64,000 bases of DNA from Nitrospina sp. (lineage in GTDB: Bacteria > Nitrospinota > Nitrospinia > Nitrospinales > VA-1): contig JABIAY010000075.1 of NCBI GenBank assembly GCA_018653085.1, positions 28,567 through 92,566 of the forward strand. Reading direction: 5' to 3'. Shown here piece after piece: positions 44,651-54,581 of this stretch. The notes beneath the pieces were generated by a model. It was not told where the DNA came from and searched no databases. It saw only the letters and a list, made by a program, of their open reading frames with translations. Within the stretch, counting starts at the first letter, position 1. Every line of letters starts with the position of its first letter. The translations under genes were made by a program, and so were the position numbers.

Positions 44651-44677
44651 CACTAGGCGTGGTCAGTGTCATGCTGG
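44651..44677 (+). repeat. Dispersed 3'-end repeat, copy D
   Basis: CACTAGGCGTGGTCAGTGTC and a little further sequence resemble the start of the copy after guaA (CACTAGGCGTGGAGCCAGTG). The copy overlaps the C-terminus of the minus-strand gene that ends at 44653; the TAG stop of that gene is formed by the palindromic CCTAG core. Relative to the plus-strand gene ending at 44599 it lies downstream in the usual orientation. Confidence 0.5.
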
Positions 44678-45828
44678 TACAATCTGTTCGTCTCGTTGGC
44701 GATTTTGCCATGAAGGATCAGGATCAACCAGCGTTTACCGCCTTCCTTAACCAACCCAAACGCCACATCGCGAAACAGGATTGCCGGTTGTTTTTTTTGC
44801 AGGGTTTTGAAAATCGTTTTTGACCATTTCGCCGCACGACCCACCTGATATTTTTTGGCCCAGTCAAACAACTTGCTTTCGGCAAAAGGCAGTGCCACTT
44901 CTCTCGCCCCAGTCAAATGACTCAACCTGAGACCGAGCATTTTTTTCAGCACGGGTTTCTGGCTCAAATTCCCTACCCACTCCAGATAACCACTTTTCAA
45001 CAAATCATGAATCCGGACTTCATATAAAGGCGCGGCGGATTCAGGATGCCAGGTCCTGGCAATGTTTTCAGCCAGCGAAATATAGAGCGACTTCACCTCT
45101 ACCCACGGCAGGGGTTTAACTGAAAATAAAATCTTTTTTCTCGATGCATCCACAATTTCGCGAACCTCATTCGGCAGAGACAGGTCTGTTTCATCCTGCA
45201 ACTGATCCATTTCGTCCAGCAGGGTTTCTGGCTCAGGGATTTCATCCGACTGGTGTTCTGCATAAACTTTTATCGCGGACTCTCCTACAAACAACAACCA
45301 CTGAACCCACAACACCCGCACCGTCATCAACCGGACCCGGCGTTTGAAAAAATCAAATGATAAACCGCCACTTTTTTTATTCGCTTTAAAACCAGGCATC
45401 ACCTCAAGCAGACGAAATTGAGTCAGCCTTTCCAGACCGGGAATTTTCAGCATATTCAGGATTTGCCGGTTCACCTCAAGAAAAGCTGAGAGCACATTTC
45501 CGATCCGGGCTTTTTCCATTGGCTTCTTCTCATCGGGATGATAAATGGTGGCGATTTGAGAGATCAGGCGCAAGGTGTCCGGTAAAAATCCCTCCACATG
45601 AGAAAGCTTTTCTTTGCGATAACCGGAGCAAGTCTCCAGCACCACTTCTATTGCCTGACTCTCCTGGGGGGAAATTTTTTCATCTCTTCTTTGCTCGAAT
45701 TGTTTTTGTCGGGCAGACATAAACTGCCAAAGCTGGAGAACCCCTCTGATCTGGGGCCAGAAAAAACCGACGACAACACCAGCCAGTCCGGCAAGCAGAG
45801 CCATCACTCCTGGGTCAAGTAAAGACAT
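44653..45828 (-). CDS. Unknown protein with N-terminal membrane anchor
   Basis: A 391-residue protein with a hydrophobic N-terminus (about residues 8-25, ALLAGLAGVVVGFFW) followed by a mostly helical body with several hydrophobic stretches, including about 175-195 (VRVLWVQWLLFVG). No family recognised. The last residues (DTDHA) are encoded by a copy of the dispersed repeat, so the C-terminus may be acquired. It is divergent from the TPR lipoprotein gene. No functional clue other than a membrane location. Confidence 0.7.
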   Translation of the reverse strand: MSLLDPGVMALLAGLAGVVVGFFWPQIRGVLQLWQFMSARQKQFEQRRDEKISPQESQAIEVVLETCSGYRKEKLSHVEGFLPDTLRLISQIATIYHPDEKKPMEKARIGNVLSAFLEVNRQILNMLKIPGLERLTQFRLLEVMPGFKANKKSGGLSFDFFKRRVRLMTVRVLWVQWLLFVGESAIKVYAEHQSDEIPEPETLLDEMDQLQDETDLSLPNEVREIVDASRKKILFSVKPLPWVEVKSLYISLAENIARTWHPESAAPLYEVRIHDLLKSGYLEWVGNLSQKPVLKKMLGLRLSHLTGAREVALPFAESKLFDWAKKYQVGRAAKWSKTIFKTLQKKQPAILFRDVAFGLVKEGGKRWLILILHGKIANETNRLYQHDTDHA

Positions 45829-45934
45829 AGTGCTTTTTTCTATAAGTGGGAAGAAACATTGGTATTATATGGACAGGTTTTTTGATGCTTTTTGTTTTCC
45901 ATCGTTTCTAATTCTGATCAATCCAGCCTCTGCT

Positions 45935-46345
45935 ATGAACCAACTGCTACTGAAATTTTTTGGCCTACTCCTTATGGGTATGATTTTAACTCAATGCGGG
46001 AACAAGAGTAGTAAAGAATATGTTGAGGAAGGAATCGAACATACCAAACGGGAGCGATTTGGCAGTGCAAGGGAATCCTTTTTAAAAGCTATCGAACAGG
46101 ACCCCAAAAATGTTGCGGGTTATTATGGGTTGGGAGGAATCTATAATCTTGAAAAGAAATATGACGATGCCGAGAAGGCTTTCAAGTCAGTCCTCCAGCT
46201 GGACCCCGCCCACTACAATGCCTGGTACAGTCTGGGCTACACCTATGAGTTGATGGGCAAAAAAGAGGATGCTGAACAAAGCTACGAGAAATCCCGCCGA
46301 CTCAAGGGGAAATTGGATGCCATCATGAGCGAGGAGGAGCCTTGA
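45935..46345 (+). CDS. TPR lipoprotein
   Basis: A protein of about 136 residues from ATG 45935: signal peptide with lipobox ILTQC, so lipid-anchored at about Cys20, followed by three TPR units (YYGLGGIYNLEKKYDDAEKA, in part, and YNAWYSLGYTYELMGKKED). An ATG at 45830 in the same frame would add a 35-residue stretch that does not look like an export signal. TPR lipoproteins of this size include the PilF/outer-membrane assembly type. Its stop overlaps the TTG start of the following gene by 4 bases, so the two are coupled. Confidence 0.75.
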   Translation: MNQLLLKFFGLLLMGMILTQCGNKSSKEYVEEGIEHTKRERFGSARESFLKAIEQDPKNVAGYYGLGGIYNLEKKYDDAEKAFKSVLQLDPAHYNAWYSLGYTYELMGKKEDAEQSYEKSRRLKGKLDAIMSEEEP

Positions 46346-47241
46346 GGCCATTAATATTTTTTATCCTCCTGTTCGCGTGGGTCAGTGCCTGCGCCCCTGT
46401 CAGTAAAAAACACCGCAAACGAACCCGAAAGGCTCACTCGATAGAGCAGTCTGCCGAGAAGCACAAACGAAGCCCGAAACTCTCCAAAGAAAAATCTATC
46501 CCAAAGGCCAGGGATTCTATTTTAGGCGGTTCGGTGAAATCGTCTTTGCTTCCCACCATTTTGAGCGAACAGGACAAAACTTTAATGATCCTGATCAATG
46601 CGGGAAAATATCTTGTGGGTAAGAAAGATGTTTCACCCCGTGGAAATCTGGTCAAAAGCAAAGTCCCGTTTGCAAATCTGGCGGCATTTTATATTGATCG
46701 GACGGAAATCACCGTCACACAGTTTCGAAAATACCAATCCAGCTATGATGAAAAACCCTACACCGGTGGAAAAGACTGCCCCAACTGCCCGGCAATGGGT
46801 ATCAATTGGATTCAGGCGAGCAAGTATTGCAGATGGGCAAAAAAGCGTTTACCTCGGGAAGAAGAGTGGGAAGCCGCCGCTCGGGGTGTCACCAATTTTT
46901 CCTACCCCTGGGGGGAGGTGTTCCTTCCTAACCGCTCCAATTTACTGGGGGAAGAAGACGGGCACCTTTTTTCTGCGCCGGTAGGCTCTTTTCAATCTGG
47001 CGCCAGCACCAGCGGCGTGATGGATATGGCTGGAAACGTCTGGGAATGGGTGGACTCAAAAAAATCCGCAAGGCTCCAGCCTGAAACCCGCATTGTCAAA
47101 GGCGGAGGGTGGACCAGCGATAAAAAGCAGGCGCGTATTTCATTTCGCAACCATGTTGATCTTAAAATGAAGAACCCGACCTTCGGGTTTCGTTGCGCAA
47201 AATCACTGATTCAAAAAAGAAGAAACCGGACTGAAAAATAA
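46342..47241 (+). CDS. Formylglycine-enzyme-like (SUMF1 domain) lipoprotein
   Basis: A 299-residue lipoprotein: signal ending VSAC, then a basic linker (KKHRKRTRK), and an FGE/SUMF1 domain from about residue 88. It has AAFYIDRTEITVTQFRKY (in part), GINWIQASKYCRWAKKRLPREEEWEAAARG (in part), SGVMDMAGNVWEWV, GGGWTSD and FGFRCAKS. The cysteine pair of true formylglycine-generating enzymes is not evident, so it is more likely a binding or structural version. The TTG start has a GAGGAGGAG ribosome site. It is coupled to the TPR lipoprotein. Another protein of this fold is encoded at 58540. Confidence 0.8.
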   Translation: MRPLIFFILLFAWVSACAPVSKKHRKRTRKAHSIEQSAEKHKRSPKLSKEKSIPKARDSILGGSVKSSLLPTILSEQDKTLMILINAGKYLVGKKDVSPRGNLVKSKVPFANLAAFYIDRTEITVTQFRKYQSSYDEKPYTGGKDCPNCPAMGINWIQASKYCRWAKKRLPREEEWEAAARGVTNFSYPWGEVFLPNRSNLLGEEDGHLFSAPVGSFQSGASTSGVMDMAGNVWEWVDSKKSARLQPETRIVKGGGWTSDKKQARISFRNHVDLKMKNPTFGFRCAKSLIQKRRNRTEK

Positions 47242-47263
47242 AGAAACAGGGCAAACGCAGAGA

Positions 47264-47286
47264 AGCCAGCGAAGAACTCGCTGGCT
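47264..47286. terminator. Hairpin between convergent genes
   Basis: AGCCAGCGA / TCGCTGGCT, a perfect 9-base stem with a 5-base loop, lies between the SUMF1 gene and nrdJ. A second inverted pair (ATTCAG / CTGAAT) follows up to the nrdJ stop. There is no T run, so factor-independent termination is uncertain. Confidence 0.45.
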
Positions 47287-47328
47287 GGACTCCTGCAAAT
47301 ATTCTATTCAGGGGGGGGTGCTACTGAA

Positions 47329-50300
47329 TCAGGAGCAACCTGACGTCGCTCCACAGGTCATGCACTTCAAACAGGTTCCGTTTCGAACCAGTGTCAAGCT
47401 TCCGCATTCCTGACAGGCATCGCCTTCATAACCTTTCAATTTGGCAATCATCGCCGTGGAAGTCGCAACTCCCGTAGACTGAGCCGCCGCAGAAATTTTC
47501 TGAACAACAGGGGCCGTGGCTCCATTGCCATTACCGTTACCGTTTCCATTGCCATTGGATGGCACCGTACTGATTGCCGGGGATATCTCGGGTTCAACTT
47601 GCGCAGATTCTAATTTCGTTGCAGGCGAATTCGAGCTCCCTGACAGCTCATTAGGGTCAAGCTCCCCCTCATCGTCACTGGACTGCTGATTTTTTTTACC
47701 AATGGAATCGGCCCGCAAATCATCGGGTGTCACCTGGGCCAGGTCTGTCCTGTCCAGATAACTGATAGCCAGTTCCCGGAAAATATAGTCGATGGTTGAG
47801 GTAGACATGGTGATCGCCTTGTTGCCGGTAACAATTCCGTTTGGTTCAAACCGGGTAAACACAAACGCATCGGTAAACTCTTCCAGCGGCACCCCATGTT
47901 GCAGTCCCAACGAAATCGCGATGGCAAAACAGTTCATCAAACTGCGGTACGCCGCGCCTTCTTTATGCATGTCGATAAAAATCTCGCCCAGAGTACCGTC
48001 TTCATATTCACCGGTTCTGAGATAAACCTTGTGCCCGCCAATGGAGGCTTTCTGGGTATACCCTTTTCTTCGATGCGGCAGGACTTTGCGCTTGTGCTCA
48101 CGGACCACTTCAACGATCTGTTTGGCGACCTGCATGACCGGGGCGTCCTCTTCCACCTTCAACTGCTTAAAGCTGTCACCCGCCACGCTATTTAGCGGCT
48201 GACTCAGCTTGGAACCATCACGATAGATGGCCGTTCCCTTCAACATCAGTTTCCAGCTCAGCACATGAGCTCGTTCAACATCGGCAATGGTGGCGTCGTT
48301 GGGCATATTGATGGTTTTGGATATCGCGCCGGAAAGAAATGGTTGGGCCGCCGCCATCATGCGGATGTGCGCCTCAGGCCGGATAAAACGTTTGCCATAT
48401 TTTCCACACTGGTTGGCGCAATCGAAAACCGGATAATGGCGCTCTTTAAGGTGGGGAGCATTTTCAACCGTCATCCTTCCGCAAATACTGTCGTTGGATA
48501 CCCGGATTTCCTCTTCTGTAAAACCCAAATGCGCCAGAAGATTAAAATCCATGGAGTTCAATTGTTCATCAGTCAACTTCAAGACATCCTTGCAGAACTG
48601 CTCCCCCAACACAAATTTGTTGAACGCAAAACTAATATCGAAAACTCTCGGCAGTTCGAGCTGAATATTATCGAGCACTGCATCGGTAAAACCTTTTTGG
48701 CTGAGAGAGCTCCGATTGATGTGAGGAGTGGAGTCCAGACTTCCCGACCCTACGCAATATTCAACGATATCCTTGATCTCATCGGGTTTATAACCCAGCC
48801 TGCGAAGTGCACCGGGAACCGACTGGTTGATAATTTTGAAATAACCACCGCCTGCCAGTTTTTTATATTTGATGAGTGCGTAGTCCGGTTCAATGCCCGT
48901 GGTATCGCAATCCATCAACAACCCGATTGTACCTGTCGGCGCAATACAGGTGGTCTGTGCATTACGGAATCCGTTACGTTCTCCCAGTGCCAGTGCATCC
49001 GCCCATTCCTTTTGGGCCGCATCGAGCAGATAGGTGGGGCAATGTTCCGCATGGATACCTTGCGGGAAAACGGTGAGGCCGTCATACTCATGAACTTCCA
49101 CATTATGTGCCGCACGCCAGTGGTTTTTCAAAACCCGAAGCATGGAGCCCCGGTTCTTTTCAAAGTTCGCAAAGGAACCCAACTCGCCAGCCATTTCCGC
49201 CGACATGGCATAAGCAGCTCCCGTAGTTATGGCGGAAATCGCGCCACAGATAGCCCGACCACTTTCCGAGTCATACGGAATCCCCATCACCATGAGCAGG
49301 GCTCCCAGGTTGGCATAACCAAGGCCCAGGGTGCGGAAATCGAAACTCTTTTTGGCGATGGCCTTATTGGGAAATTGCGCCATCATCACCGAAATTTCCA
49401 GAGTGAGGGTCCACAAGCGGCAGGCGTGGCGGTAGTTTTCTATTTCAAAAACAGCCTTCTCTTCATCGTAAAAACGCATCAGGTTGATGGAGGCGAGATT
49501 GCAGGCGGTATCATCCAAGAACATGTATTCGGAGCAGGGGTTGGAAGCCCGGATCGGCCCGTCTTCCGGACAAGTGTGCCACTCGTTGATCGTTGTGTGA
49601 AACTGGAGCCCCGGATCAGCACTGGACCAGGCGGAATGATTGACTTTTTCCCACAAATCTTTGGCAGGCAGGGTCTTCATGACCTTGCCATCTATCCTGC
49701 CGGTCAGGTTCCAATCGCCATCGCATTCGACAGCACGCAGGAACTCATTGGTGAGCCGGACCGAGTTGTTGGAGTTCTGGCCCGAAACAGTCAGGTAGCC
49801 TTCCGAGGTCCAATTGGTGTCATACTCTTCAAACTCAATATCCTTGACCCCTTGCCGGGCCAGCTGGATAACACGATACATATAGTTTTCAGGAATAAAG
49901 CAATCCAACGCCTTGCGAATGGCTTTTCCCAAAGCTTTATTTTTCTGCACATCAAATCGGGTTTCTTCTCCTTCATCCTCGGACCAGCATGCTTGGAGAA
50001 TTTCTTTCAGACTGCGGCGGGTAACCTGACTTCCTGCCGCAAGCGCGGCAACCTTGCGCTCTTCCCTGGCCTTCCATTCGACAAACTCTTCAATGTCGGG
50101 ATGATCCATATCGAGAGTGACCATCTTTGCGGCGCGCCGGGTAGTTCCGCCAGACTTGATCGCTCCAGCCGCCCGGTCGCCGATCTTTAAGAAACTCATC
50201 AGCCCGGAAGACTTTCCACCGCCGGAAAGAGCCTCGCCATTACCACGAAGGTTGGAAAAATTACTTCCGGTCCCCGACCCGAATTTGAACAGCCGGGCTT

Positions 50301-50961
50301 CCTGCCGCCACAAATCCATGATCCCGCCATCGCCCACCAGATCATCTTCAACAGAAAGAATGAAGCAGGCATGCGGTTGCGGTCGTTCATAAGAATTTTT
50401 GGATTTTTGCAGTCCCCCGGCCTCCTGGTCGAAATAATAATGCCCCTGAGCAGGACCTTCCAGACCGTAGGCCCAGTTTAGACCCGTGTTGAACCACTGC
50501 GGAGAATTGGGTGCCGCCAATTGCCGGGCCAGCATGCAACGCATCTCGTCATAATAATTGCGCGCGTCTTTTTCACTGGTAAAACAATTATTTTTCCACC
50601 CCCAATACGTCCAGCATCCGGCCAGACGGTGAAAAACCTGCTCGGATGTGGTCTCACGGGCAAACTGCGCTGATTGAGGAAGCTGGTTCAATCCCTCCTC
50701 ATCCGGTACTGATGGGCAGAGCCATTCGGGCAACCCGGGCTCGAATTTCTTTTTCAATCGGGCCGGAACTCCCGCCTTGCGGAAGTATTTCTGCGCCATG
50801 ATATCCACCGCTACCTGCGACCATGTGTCTGGCACCGAAACGTTCTTGATTTCAGCAACCAAAGAACCATCGGCATTGGTGATTTTAGAATCCCGCTCAA
50901 CAAAACGAATTCCCTTATAGGGATCCTGATGGTCTTTGGTGAATACCCGGTCGACTAGCAT
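47329..50961 (-). CDS. nrdJ: B12-dependent class II ribonucleotide reductase
   Basis: A 1210-residue adenosylcobalamin-dependent reductase that makes deoxyribonucleotides without needing oxygen. Blocks visible: [65 protein letters not shown] (in part) and [16 protein letters not shown], typical of the long NrdJ type. After the catalytic core comes a low-complexity linker ending in repeated Gly-Asn units (about residues 1145-1160) and a C-terminal cysteine-rich tail with CQEC and CLKCMTC pairs, a redox or zinc tail. Start at 50961 is supported by ACGGAG 9 bases upstream. It is the only reductase in the window. Two NrdR boxes lie upstream. Confidence 0.95.
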   Translation of the reverse strand: MLVDRVFTKDHQDPYKGIRFVERDSKITNADGSLVAEIKNVSVPDTWSQVAVDIMAQKYFRKAGVPARLKKKFEPGLPEWLCPSVPDEEGLNQLPQSAQFARETTSEQVFHRLAGCWTYWGWKNNCFTSEKDARNYYDEMRCMLARQLAAPNSPQWFNTGLNWAYGLEGPAQGHYYFDQEAGGLQKSKNSYERPQPHACFILSVEDDLVGDGGIMDLWRQEARLFKFGSGTGSNFSNLRGNGEALSGGGKSSGLMSFLKIGDRAAGAIKSGGTTRRAAKMVTLDMDHPDIEEFVEWKAREERKVAALAAGSQVTRRSLKEILQACWSEDEGEETRFDVQKNKALGKAIRKALDCFIPENYMYRVIQLARQGVKDIEFEEYDTNWTSEGYLTVSGQNSNNSVRLTNEFLRAVECDGDWNLTGRIDGKVMKTLPAKDLWEKVNHSAWSSADPGLQFHTTINEWHTCPEDGPIRASNPCSEYMFLDDTACNLASINLMRFYDEEKAVFEIENYRHACRLWTLTLEISVMMAQFPNKAIAKKSFDFRTLGLGYANLGALLMVMGIPYDSESGRAICGAISAITTGAAYAMSAEMAGELGSFANFEKNRGSMLRVLKNHWRAAHNVEVHEYDGLTVFPQGIHAEHCPTYLLDAAQKEWADALALGERNGFRNAQTTCIAPTGTIGLLMDCDTTGIEPDYALIKYKKLAGGGYFKIINQSVPGALRRLGYKPDEIKDIVEYCVGSGSLDSTPHINRSSLSQKGFTDAVLDNIQLELPRVFDISFAFNKFVLGEQFCKDVLKLTDEQLNSMDFNLLAHLGFTEEEIRVSNDSICGRMTVENAPHLKERHYPVFDCANQCGKYGKRFIRPEAHIRMMAAAQPFLSGAISKTINMPNDATIADVERAHVLSWKLMLKGTAIYRDGSKLSQPLNSVAGDSFKQLKVEEDAPVMQVAKQIVEVVREHKRKVLPHRRKGYTQKASIGGHKVYLRTGEYEDGTLGEIFIDMHKEGAAYRSLMNCFAIAISLGLQHGVPLEEFTDAFVFTRFEPNGIVTGNKAITMSTSTIDYIFRELAISYLDRTDLAQVTPDDLRADSIGKKNQQSSDDEGELDPNELSGSSNSPATKLESAQVEPEISPAISTVPSNGNGNGNGNGNGATAPVVQKISAAAQSTGVATSTAMIAKLKGYEGDACQECGSLTLVRNGTCLKCMTCGATSGCS

Positions 50962-51086
50962 AGTAACGCTCCGTATAGCTAAAGAAAATTATTTCAAAAA
51001 TCAGTCATAGCGCAATAATTTCAAGGACAAACCCGATGTCAAACTGCGCTTTTTCTCTCAAAATTTTTGGGTGCCTCTGACCACAA

Positions 51087-51135
51087 AATGTCTATATTGT
51101 GTATCGCCCAATGAAAGTAACACAACATATAGTGT
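51087..51135 (-). promoter_or_regulatory. Pair of NrdR boxes upstream of nrdJ
   Basis: Box 2 at 51120-51135 reads ACACAACATATAGTGT, matching the published NrdR consensus acaCwAtATaTwGtgt at all positions but one. Box 1 at 51087-51102 is ACACAATATAGACATT on the minus strand, well matched in its first half. They start 33 bases apart, about three helix turns, as usual for paired NrdR sites. They lie 126-174 bases before the nrdJ start codon. Confidence 0.75.
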
Positions 51136-51350
51136 TGTCAACGAAATTCCAGAGCCCCCGAAAAACTTTCCTTCAAGGCCGTAAAACATAACGGTTTCGC
51201 CTTCCTCTCTACCCCTAAATATAGGCGAATAAAAAGCAAAAATCAATATCAAGACTGACAAAAAAATTAATTTTTTAATTCAGGGGGAGGCGATTTTTCT
51301 GCGATTTAGCGGAAGGAGTATAACGCAAGCAGGACTAGTCTTTCATAAGC

Positions 51351-51421
51351 CCCCCTCATCCTAACCTTCTCCCTCCAGGGGAGAAGGAATTTTTTGCTCC
51401 CTCTCCCTTTATGGGAGAGGG
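51351..51421. repeat. Tandem hairpin repeat
   Basis: Two hairpins in a row: CCTTCTCCC / GGGAGAAGG (51365-51387), followed on the plus strand by AATTTTTT, and CCCTCTCCC / GGGAGAGGG (51399-51421). The element has the CCTCATCCTAACC..GGTTAGG frame of intergenic repeats found in many genomes. It could act as a terminator. Confidence 0.6.
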
Positions 51422-51423
51422 TT

Positions 51424-51515
51424 AGGCAACTGGGCAAGAACTCGATTGCGCCGAGACAAACTCTTTGCTCGCCAAATAAAGCGACGGCACACTGGCCCCA
51501 CGCCTAGTGGCTAGT
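51424..51515 (-). repeat. Dispersed 3'-end repeat, copy E
   Basis: On the minus strand, about 85 bases from CACTAGGCGTGGGGCCAGTG through CGCTTTATTTGGCGAGCAAA and GAGTTTGTCTCGGCGCAATC to TTCTTGCCCAGTTGCCT. This is nearly identical to the copy after guaA (one insertion and a handful of substitutions). The TAG is the stop of the transglutaminase gene. Confidence 0.7.
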
Positions 51516-52952
51516 GGTGGTGATCTTAAGTTTGCCGACAAACTCCATCAGGCGGAAAGGACCCTCCTGAGTTCCTTCAGTCAGCTTGATGTGGGTGGCA
51601 TCCACCAGATCCTGACCAAATGTCGGGTCGAGAGCCCGCCATTCTCCTACATAAACTTCCGGCCAGGCATGGTAGAGAAACCCTTCATATTCTTTGGAAT
51701 ACACCAACCCGTTGACAATGCGGGTGGGAATGCCCGCCGCCCGGGCCAACGCCGTGAACAGATAAGTATGAGACTGGCATTCGCCTCGCCTTTCATGCAA
51801 GGCATCCAACGCCGTGACAGTATCCACCAGTTCCTTTGCCAAATTGCGGTACACCCAGCGGTTGATATCTTTAGCTACCTGCCAGACATCACTGCTGTCT
51901 GCGACAAGTTCCCGTGCCAGAGCCCGGATCATCGGATGCCGGGCCTGCACCTCGGCCGAATCTTCCAGGTATTTTGCGTCCGGTTTTCCGAGCCCACTCG
52001 ACGAACTCCGTTTCGCTTCGGTTTTAACTTGTAACGTGACCCGATATAAACCATTCGGCAGTTGTTCTGTCTTGAGAATTTTTTGCCGTTGGTCCTCTGG
52101 AACGAACTTGGGTGAACGAATAGGATGAAGGTGGAAGATGCTTTCCTCCACCCGGTCCGGTCGGTCGATTGGCCGGTCGGGCTTGACCAGACTCATGGTA
52201 ATTATGCTACTGATCGTCAGCGGTTCATCGAGTTTCTGGGCCACTTCGGCAGACTCTTTGAATGACTCAAAATCCTGATTAGTGGTTTCCTTGATCACCG
52301 AACCATCCCCGGCTACCCATAAAGTAGTTTCGATGCCGCTGAATTTTTGTTTGATCGCTAAAGTCTCAACGGATTTGCCTGCGTACTGTAAATTTTCCCG
52401 GCGCAGGACTTCATACTCCAGGTCCACCAGCATCTGGAACGGTTCCAGAAATAACGGCAGGATGCCTTTTTGCCCCACTTTCAATCCGTCCGCCATCAAA
52501 TTCAAAAGAAAGGTTGAGGAAGGAAGTGTCCCCGGGGGAAACTCAATGGACTTTTCCTTATCAAACCCGCGCGACCTGATCCGGTAGACAAGCCGATTGC
52601 CTTCCACCTGGCCCTCGACCTGTTGCCTGTGTCCGGTGATCTCCTGCAAAAGCGAGAAACCGCGGAGCTTAAAATCCGGGCCCAGCCGGGTCTTTTGATT
52701 GATGGTGGTGGACTGATCCATGGATTTTGAGCGAATCTGAAAAAAAACCGTGGAGTCCACCTCAATGCCCTCTGGGGACCAGCTGGTTTGCGCCCGGGTG
52801 AATCCCATCTTCCGGCCCTGGAAATAGGTGCCCATCCAGTCTTCCCTCTCCCCGGAGCCCTGAAACAGGGGGCCGCCTTCAAACAGGGGCTGGGCCATGA
52901 CCGACCCACAAAATACCCACAGAATAAAAATAATTTGTGCTGATAATTTCAT
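51504..52952 (-). CDS. Transglutaminase-like domain exported protein
   Basis: A 482-residue protein with an N-terminal signal peptide (about residues 1-20, ending VMAQ) and a C-terminal transglutaminase core. The catalytic triad is visible as Cys in RGECQSHTYLF, His in LYHAWPEVYV and Asp in ALDPTFGQD (about residues 388-450). The first 300 residues form a beta-rich domain common in such exported proteins. The family cleaves or cross-links peptides, some members acting as cysteine proteases; the substrate is unknown. The end of the gene, coding TTTSH, is formed by the dispersed repeat. It is divergent from guaB. Confidence 0.85.
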   Translation of the reverse strand: MKLSAQIIFILWVFCGSVMAQPLFEGGPLFQGSGEREDWMGTYFQGRKMGFTRAQTSWSPEGIEVDSTVFFQIRSKSMDQSTTINQKTRLGPDFKLRGFSLLQEITGHRQQVEGQVEGNRLVYRIRSRGFDKEKSIEFPPGTLPSSTFLLNLMADGLKVGQKGILPLFLEPFQMLVDLEYEVLRRENLQYAGKSVETLAIKQKFSGIETTLWVAGDGSVIKETTNQDFESFKESAEVAQKLDEPLTISSIITMSLVKPDRPIDRPDRVEESIFHLHPIRSPKFVPEDQRQKILKTEQLPNGLYRVTLQVKTEAKRSSSSGLGKPDAKYLEDSAEVQARHPMIRALARELVADSSDVWQVAKDINRWVYRNLAKELVDTVTALDALHERRGECQSHTYLFTALARAAGIPTRIVNGLVYSKEYEGFLYHAWPEVYVGEWRALDPTFGQDLVDATHIKLTEGTQEGPFRLMEFVGKLKITTTSH

Positions 52953-52970
52953 ATCATTCAGGTTATCACC

Positions 52971-53040
52971 CTACTAGCCGTGGAGGCAACTGGCAACGGC
53001 TAGTGGTGCCAAGACAACTCTTTGCTCGCCAAATAAATAG
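52971..53040 (-). repeat. Dispersed repeat, copy F
   Basis: On the minus strand: TATTTGGCGAGCAAAGAGTTGTCTTGGC, then CACTAGCCGTTGCCAGTTGCCTCCACGG (each shown here only in part of the copy). It carries both core blocks but in a shuffled order. Unlike most copies it lies between divergent genes, within the likely promoter space of guaB. Confidence 0.5.
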
Positions 53041-53074
53041 AGACCTCTTTAAAAAATTTCTGTTATAGTATCTT

Positions 53075-54541
53075 ATGATTGACCCAAAAAACGTCCCAAC
53101 TTACCTTACTTTCGATGATGTATTGCTCCTGCCCGCCCATTCGAAAGTTTTACCCATAAACGTAAAACTTTCAACCCGGTTGACCCGCAACATCAAACTC
53201 AACTGCCCGTTAATCAGTGCCCCCATGGACACGGTTACCGAGACAAATCTGGCCGTTGCCCTGGCTCAGGAAGGTGGAATCGGCATCATCCATCGCAGTC
53301 TTCCACCGGAAAGACAGCGCAAAATGGTCGACAAGGTCAAACGTTCGGTGAGTGCCATGATCCCCGACCCGATCACCATGGGTCCCAACCAGAAGATCAG
53401 TGAAGCTCTGAGCGTCATGCGAAAATACAGCATCACCGGCATCCCCATTACGCAAAAGAAAAAACTGGTGGGAATTCTGACCAACCGGGACCTCAGGTTT
53501 GAGAAAAACCTCAACAAGAAAATCAGCTCCCTGATGACCAAAGACGATCTGGTCACCATTCCAGAAGGCACACCGCTGGAAAAGTCCAAGCAAATGTTAC
53601 ACGACAACCGCATCGAAAAACTGCTGGTGGTCGACAAAAAAGGTCACCTCAAAGGACTGATCACCACCAAAGATATCGAGAAAGCCGGGCAATTTCCCAA
53701 CGCAGCCAAAGACTCCAAAGGCAGGTTGCTGGTGGGAGCCGCTTTGGGGGTTACCCAAAATCCCATCGAACATATTGAAGATTTAATCCGCGTCGGACTG
53801 GATGTCCTGGTGATCGACAGTGCCCACGGGCATTCGGAAAAGGTCCTGGCGACCATCCGAAAAATTAAAAAGGCTTTCCCAAAACTTGAACTCATAGGCG
53901 GCAATGTTGCCACCGCAGAAGGCACTGCAGACTTGATCAAGGCCGGAGTAGACGCCGTCAAAGTTGGTATTGGCCCCGGTTCTATCTGCACCACTCGTGT
54001 AGTGTCAGGAGTTGGCGTGCCACAAATCTCAGCCATTGCCGAATGCGTTAAAGTGGCAGAGAAAAAAAATATTCCCGTTATTTCCGATGGCGGCATCAAG
54101 CTTTCCGGCGACATCACCAAAGCCATCGCCGCCGGAGCCAGCACAGTGATGATCGGTTCCCTGTTTGCGGGAACAGAAGAAAGTCCCGGAGAAAAAATCC
54201 TTTATCAGGGCAGAAGCTACAAGGAATACCGGGGGATGGGTTCCATCGGCGCCATGTCCCAGGGCTCCAGCGACCGATACTTTCAGGAATGGGAGCTCTC
54301 CGAAAGCAAACTGGTTCCAGAAGGAGTGGAAGCACGCATTCCCTTCCGTGGTGCTTTAGCATTCACCGTCCACCAACTGCTGGGAGGACTGCGCGCAGGA
54401 ATGGGATATTGCGGAGCCGCTACCATTGCCGCATTGAGAAAGAACGCTTCATTCATCAAGATCACCTCGGCGGGACTTCGGGAAAGCCACGTTCACGATG
54501 TGATCGTGACCAAAGAAGCGCCGAACTATAATATCGACTGA
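53075..54541 (+). CDS. guaB: Inosine-5'-monophosphate dehydrogenase
   Basis: A 488-residue IMPDH, oxidising IMP to XMP with NAD, the first committed step to GMP. The TIM barrel start ([15 protein letters not shown]) is followed by two CBS domains (about residues 95-205, with ITGIPITQK and [11 protein letters not shown]). The active-site cysteine lies in GPGSICTTR, and the flap region [12 protein letters not shown] and the C-terminal loop YRG.. [17 protein letters not shown] are complete. Length is normal. It precedes guaA by 40 bases, forming the common guaBA operon. No strong ribosome site before the ATG was seen. A dispersed repeat copy lies upstream. Confidence 0.96.
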   Translation: MIDPKNVPTYLTFDDVLLLPAHSKVLPINVKLSTRLTRNIKLNCPLISAPMDTVTETNLAVALAQEGGIGIIHRSLPPERQRKMVDKVKRSVSAMIPDPITMGPNQKISEALSVMRKYSITGIPITQKKKLVGILTNRDLRFEKNLNKKISSLMTKDDLVTIPEGTPLEKSKQMLHDNRIEKLLVVDKKGHLKGLITTKDIEKAGQFPNAAKDSKGRLLVGAALGVTQNPIEHIEDLIRVGLDVLVIDSAHGHSEKVLATIRKIKKAFPKLELIGGNVATAEGTADLIKAGVDAVKVGIGPGSICTTRVVSGVGVPQISAIAECVKVAEKKNIPVISDGGIKLSGDITKAIAAGASTVMIGSLFAGTEESPGEKILYQGRSYKEYRGMGSIGAMSQGSSDRYFQEWELSESKLVPEGVEARIPFRGALAFTVHQLLGGLRAGMGYCGAATIAALRKNASFIKITSAGLRESHVHDVIVTKEAPNYNID

Positions 54542-54581
54542 ACAATTTCTCCGGGCAGGCCACACAATTTCCCACATTGAC

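Noticed and set aside
48265..50190. 641-residue open frame on the plus strand inside nrdJ
   Set aside because: It is fully antisense to a well-conserved reductase, shows no family motifs and arises from codon bias of the real gene.
51058..51261. 67-residue minus-strand frame upstream of nrdJ
   Set aside because: It overlaps the NrdR boxes, lacks a ribosome site and has no recognisable pattern.
50962..51350. Cobalamin riboswitch upstream of nrdJ
   Set aside because: The conserved B12-box core (GCCACTG type) was not found in the region read on the minus strand.
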